Of a stretch of DNA of 26,101 nt, positions 22,489 to 26,101 are shown one piece after another. Below the pieces are notes generated by a model. That model did not search any database, was not told the origin of the DNA, and saw nothing but the letters and a program-made list of their open reading frames with translations. The number at the start of each line of letters is the position of its first letter. The stretch's first letter is position 1. The translations under genes and the position numbers were made by a program. This DNA is from Paramacrobiotus richtersi (lineage: Eukaryota > Tardigrada > Eutardigrada > Parachela > Macrobiotidae): the NCBI GenBank assembly GCA_034698045.1, contig JAQGAU010000575.1, forward strand, positions 1-26,101. Reading direction: 5' to 3'.

Positions 22489-24785
22489 GTAGGACGGGAC
22501 AGATTAATATCGATATGGATTGAAGTATCAGCTGTGATTGCTAACAAGTGTATGATCCTGTTGTAAAGCTTTGCAATATCTGCAGAAATAGCACTCAAGC
22601 ACTCTTGCGTAAACCAGCGTGCGAAGGACAACTTCAAAAATAAGTTTAGCACGCCCCAGTTTGCCGAAGGTAATCAGTAGCAGGATTACGAAAAAATTGG
22701 TTTTTCCTCAGAAAAACGGTTTTATTTGTGGTGATTAGCGATAATCGATATTTACAGCAGCTAGGTAGGTATGCGTGCAAGACGTGCAGTTTACAAGCAC
22801 CTGCCACTTTAGGTTGTGATACGCTTCACCAAAAACAAGGTAGAACCTTGATTTTGTGGTTTAGTTTCCAGAAAATCGTTTGTCTGTGATAGATTAGTAA
22901 CCTTTATGCACGCTCTAGCTCAAATGACACGCGCATGTCCTTTAAGCGCTAATTTCAATTAGCAACGTTAGCGCGACGATTTACGTCATCGTAGTAAGCG
23001 AAGTGCGGATTAGTGTCTCTGAAGTTTTGGACCGCGCCCATCGTTACACCGTTAACGAAGTTCCTAATTTTGTTGATTTACGCATAAACCGTGAAGGCGC
23101 AGAAACCTATACTTCGATATATATACTCCCGCTTGCTGCTTGTTGCGTGCTATAGCACCTTTCTTGTATCATCATCTTACTGGTGACAAATCACCACACT
23201 AAATACACAGTACTTGACTTTTTACCAGAAATATCAGAACAGCTAAAAGTAAGATAGGTAAGTTTACATATATCTTTAGCCTGCTGCACGGAAACTGCGG
23301 TGCACGTGTTGCCTCTCTTAAATTAGTCGTCAATGTAGGAAAATTGTCGGAAGTACCACTTAATGTCCCGTGCGCATTAACGAATGCACAGCTTGCCTGG
23401 TGTGCGAAAACTCGTAACATTCGCCTCCATTTGAAGTGCTAAGTGCTCTCGCCGTCAGAAACCGCATATACAATATTTATTAAAAACCTATAAATATCGG
23501 GGCTCTTGAGACCAGACTCTGCTCAAATACATGGTTTTGCGGGAAATATGGCAGTACTTACATGGGCGTAAGCATTGGAATTACCCGTACTTCTGTTGAA
23601 GTACATTTGTTAGGAAAACGAAAAGATGGATCAACAAGTTTGTTTTGTTCGTTTTTGCGCGCAGTGGCCGGTTGTTGCGCGGTATGGTCAAAAAGCTTAC
23701 ACAGAGTATGTGACAGAGATATCGCCATCGAACGTCTCGGATCTAAGCAGTTTACATATTTGGGCGATATCGCGCAAAGGAACATAAATATGACGATGAA
23801 CTGAGCCGAATTTGTGACAGTTTTTGAAAATCATTTGAATATCATTGTTCACAGAGACAGAGGTATTTCTGAGCTAAAACTTGATCTAAATCATGCCGAT
23901 TCTGAAAATGATTCAATGATGGTCATATCTATGTGTATTTATTGGCGTAGCGTACACGCAGTTCGTTGGAAACAAGAGTTCCGACGGTGGCATAATCTCT
24001 GTTCGCACTTTTTCCCCATATTGCGCAAAAACCAATCACTGCGCGCGGTAATCGAAGGACAAAAGCTGGGCATGATAGATCAATGTTTTCGTTTTTCGAA
24101 ACCAGGGTTGCAACCCTGGTTTGTAATTGGGATACTGTTTATTGTTTGCACTCGTGTAATGGGAATTTCTCTCGCAATTAATTCGCGCAATACCATAGAT
24201 TCACCGGATTTTCCCTTGATCGATACTTCGTTTTGTATTCGCTGAGCAATATTGGTTACTACTTATATTGGCTAATCGACTCACTTCCAGAGCAGAATGA
24301 TAACTGCGGACCTATCTCATGAGAACAGCAAACGTGGATTTACAGTCGTTTAGCGTAGCTTTGCATGAAGTAACCGGGTACGTAAAGACTTCGATTGTTA
24401 CTTTGCGAGACGCTCGCGGTTGAATTTACTCAGGTGATGGAAACCATACACCGCAAGTAACGATCAAGTACGCTTCTGAAAGGTTAATTAAAACTCACCG
24501 CCTGGCAGATGTCAATCGCAACCCAACTTCCACCAAACGGCAACGTTTTCCCAGCCGATCAAATGAGTGTTTGATCCAAAAACGGCGTGGGATCAATTTT
24601 CCTCAAGAGCACTACAGTTAGGTCACAAAAGTGGCTACTCGATATACGTACACAGACTATTGAATTTCTATACTTTTCTGCCACAAACCATAAGCACCGC
24701 AGGCAACATCTACAAGCAAAAAGTGCCGGATCAGTTAGTTCATTTTGCAAGCTCACTGTGTCGCGATGCTCCCACAAACAGCAAG
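22489..24785. other. Interval between exon-1 copies 4 and 5
   Basis: Several short open frames (such as 23562-23804 and 23814-24245) lack recognisable domains. A perfect 24-bp palindrome lies at 24099-24122. No cyclase exon 2 homologue was found by eye. Confidence 0.4.
24099..24122. repeat. Perfect 24-bp palindrome
   Basis: The half-site AAACCAGGGTTG is followed directly by its exact reverse complement, with no spacer. It could be a dimer-protein binding site or the ends of a deleted inverted repeat. It lies outside recognisable genes. Confidence 0.6.
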
Positions 24786-24873
24786 ATGCCCTTTCGCATT
24801 TGCATAGTCTACCTCATAACAACGACATTAGCGTGTAATATTTCCCTGATTGCCATTGCTCGGCCAGGTACGC
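24786..24873 (+). pseudogene. Truncated exon-1 copy 5
   Basis: The ATG at 24786 starts a signal-like leader (RICIVYLITTTLA), then CNISLIAIA, matching the CNISLIVIA of copy 4 almost exactly. After about 25 codons the similarity stops where the PYxS...TDL block should follow. From 24874 the sequence becomes a 43-bp tandem repeat. A GGTACG at the break could act as a donor, but it would not be in the place shared by copies 1 to 4. I read this as a broken copy of the receptor first exon. Confidence 0.6.
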
Positions 24874-25032
24874 TTTGCATACCGAACTTTGTGCATACCG
24901 AAATTTTTTGGGCCACTTTGCATACCGAACTTCCTGCATACCGAACTTTCTTGGGCCACTTTGCATACCGAACTTCCTGCATACCGAACTTTTTCGGGCC
25001 GCTTTGCACACCAAACTTTCTGCACACTGGAC
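24874..25032. repeat. 43-bp minisatellite, about 3.7 copies
   Basis: Full units at 24874-24916, 24917-24959 and 24960-25002, and a decayed partial unit at 25003-25032. Each unit is itself two half-repeats of GCATACCGAACTT type, followed by a TTGGGCCAC-like end. The open frames through it on both strands are by-products of the repetition. It abuts the truncated receptor exon. Confidence 0.85.
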
Positions 25033-25383
25033 TGTGTTAACAATAAGTCAGTTTCTAAAACTTTAATACTTATAGCAAAAGGCACTGTCTGCTAAAGCTC
25101 ATGCCACTTGAATCGACGCCGCAACCTTTTCATAAAAATCGCTTGGGGAATAAACGCAGATGCGCAAGATGAAACAAAATTACAAACTAAAAAATTGAAA
25201 ATGAGAACAAGCTAACGTTTAACCAAACTGCAAGATTACAAAACGTGCTAATGTTAACCAAACGAATAATTTCCAGTACAATAAAGGCGAACAAAAATAT
25301 CAGTGGATGAGCAGCACCTGTACTTTAACATGCCCAGTAAATGAGATGAAACGAACTTGTAAACAAAACAGTCAATTTAACGC
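25033..25383. other. No recognisable gene; AT-rich
   Basis: An A-rich plus strand with no coding signal. It probably includes the 3'UTR of the minus-strand gene at 25384 and beyond. ATTAAA on the minus strand near 25060 is a weak polyadenylation candidate. Confidence 0.35.
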
Positions 25384-26101
25384 TTAAGAGGACAACTTTC
25401 CAGTTCGGAAACCAGCAATCTGGCGCTTCTCATCCCCAGTAAAGGTCTGTGTCTGGTCCAGCGTCGACACTGTGGCACTGAAGTTTGGATGTCGTTTTTT
25501 TACGCAGACACTATTTAGACAGTATCTGCGCTTCCTTGCTCCGTCAGTGACTTGTCCAGAGTTAGTACCGGCAAGGTAGTCAAATTCTTCCCGGATGATG
25601 ATGATATTTTGCGGCGGCGGATTTTCATTAAACTTGTTCCTGCAGCCAGCGCATCGGCTGTTGGAAGGGATGTCGCTGTCCCGAGTAACAATGAATGGCG
25701 CTGGTCCTTTCTGCCACGGCTTGTGGCTTTTCAGCGTAGCGCAGCAAACACACGGGCCTACATGGTAACGAGTCATGGATTATTGTTGTTTATAATCTTC
25801 CGTCCTACTTTATTGCAGTACTTTGTGGTTATTTTAAATGGAACGTGTTACAGTAAATTTATTGCAATGTGTACCTGGTGAGCGCTCTCTTTCCTTCCGA
25901 ATCTCTCGCTCCAGCTCTTGTATTTCAATAAGCTGTGGATGCTGTAAATGATGAACAGATCGATAAAACATACAGTACTACCACGGTCTCCAAAGTTAAA
26001 CAAAATTGTTCGCTCACCTCTTCGCCCGAGGAAGCCGAACCCACCTTCCGCCTTTTCAGTGATTCGCTCGGGACGACCTGCACGAGAAAGTTAGACATTG
26101 T
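25384..26101 (-). CDS. 3' end of a multi-exon gene, CxxC-domain protein (possibly mobile-element related), partial
   Basis: Three minus-strand exons join in phase: 26077-26018 (possibly continuing to the edge), 25941-25875, and 25757-25384 ending in TAA. Introns start GTGAGC and GTACAC, and end TTTACAG and TGTAG. The peptide has a basic patch (LKRRK, a possible nuclear signal), a charged helix (IQELEREIRKERER), then PCVCC, CAGCRNKF, a PPPQNIIIIREEFDYL block, and KRRYCLNSVCVKKRHPNF. The CxGC...P...I/V...(Y/R)C...C(I/V)..R.PNF order resembles a domain of uncharacterised, often repeated invertebrate proteins with a likely zinc-binding role. That link is from memory and tentative. An ATG at 26098-26096 could be the start, but TCTAAC followed by CTCGTGCAG before 26077 reads better as a branch point and acceptor, so the 5' part probably lies off the window. 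Confidence 0.6.

Noticed and set aside
23814-24245. 143-codon open frame
   Set aside because: No recognisable domain, and the frame has no splice or start context that stands out. Treated as chance.
24874-25032. CRISPR-like array
   Set aside because: The units abut directly with no unique spacers and the context is eukaryotic.
24809-25095. Six overlapping open frames on both strands with repeated Cys/Tyr motifs
   Set aside because: They are translations of the 43-bp minisatellite, not proteins.

Overview
This is a window of animal nuclear DNA, not bacterial. Genes are split by many short GT-AG introns (about 64 to 480 nt, apart from one of 1.46 kb), they encode metazoan families, and long stretches are non-coding. 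The compact introns and a duplicated receptor guanylate cyclase locus would suit a small ecdysozoan such as a tardigrade, but the sequence alone does not fix the taxon.

Layout. 1-4428: mostly no recognisable gene, with a small repeat cluster and one exon-like block (2548-2746). 4429-5442 (+): single-exon rhodopsin-like GPCR with an in-frame TAA just before TM1. 5443-8274: non-coding, with a strong inverted repeat. 8554-16259 (+): a complete natriuretic-peptide-receptor-like membrane guanylate cyclase. I reconstructed it as 20 exons whose splice phases all join, giving 1063 residues: ANF-receptor ectodomain, one TM, kinase homology domain, signalling helix and cyclase domain. The cyclase lacks one of its two metal-binding aspartates. 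17262-17980 (+): a cytidine-deaminase-like gene in three exons with a frameshift at the third zinc-ligand block. 19084-25032 (+): four more copies of only the first exon of the receptor cyclase. Three are intact and end at the same phase-1 splice donor; the fourth is cut short by a 43-bp minisatellite. No downstream cyclase exons lie among them. 25384-26101 (-): the 3' part of a multi-exon gene with a CxxC-containing domain that I associate, from memory, with repeat-linked proteins.

How it fits together. The locus looks like a receptor guanylate cyclase expansion in which the N-terminal ligand-binding module has multiplied more than the rest of the gene. The orphan first exons may be alternative first exons for a second cyclase body beyond the right edge, or partial duplicates. 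The GPCR and the cytidine deaminase look like decayed genes, whereas the 20-exon cyclase is open throughout, so poor sequence quality is not an obvious common explanation.

All exon joins and alignments were done by eye. No database search or transcript data were used.
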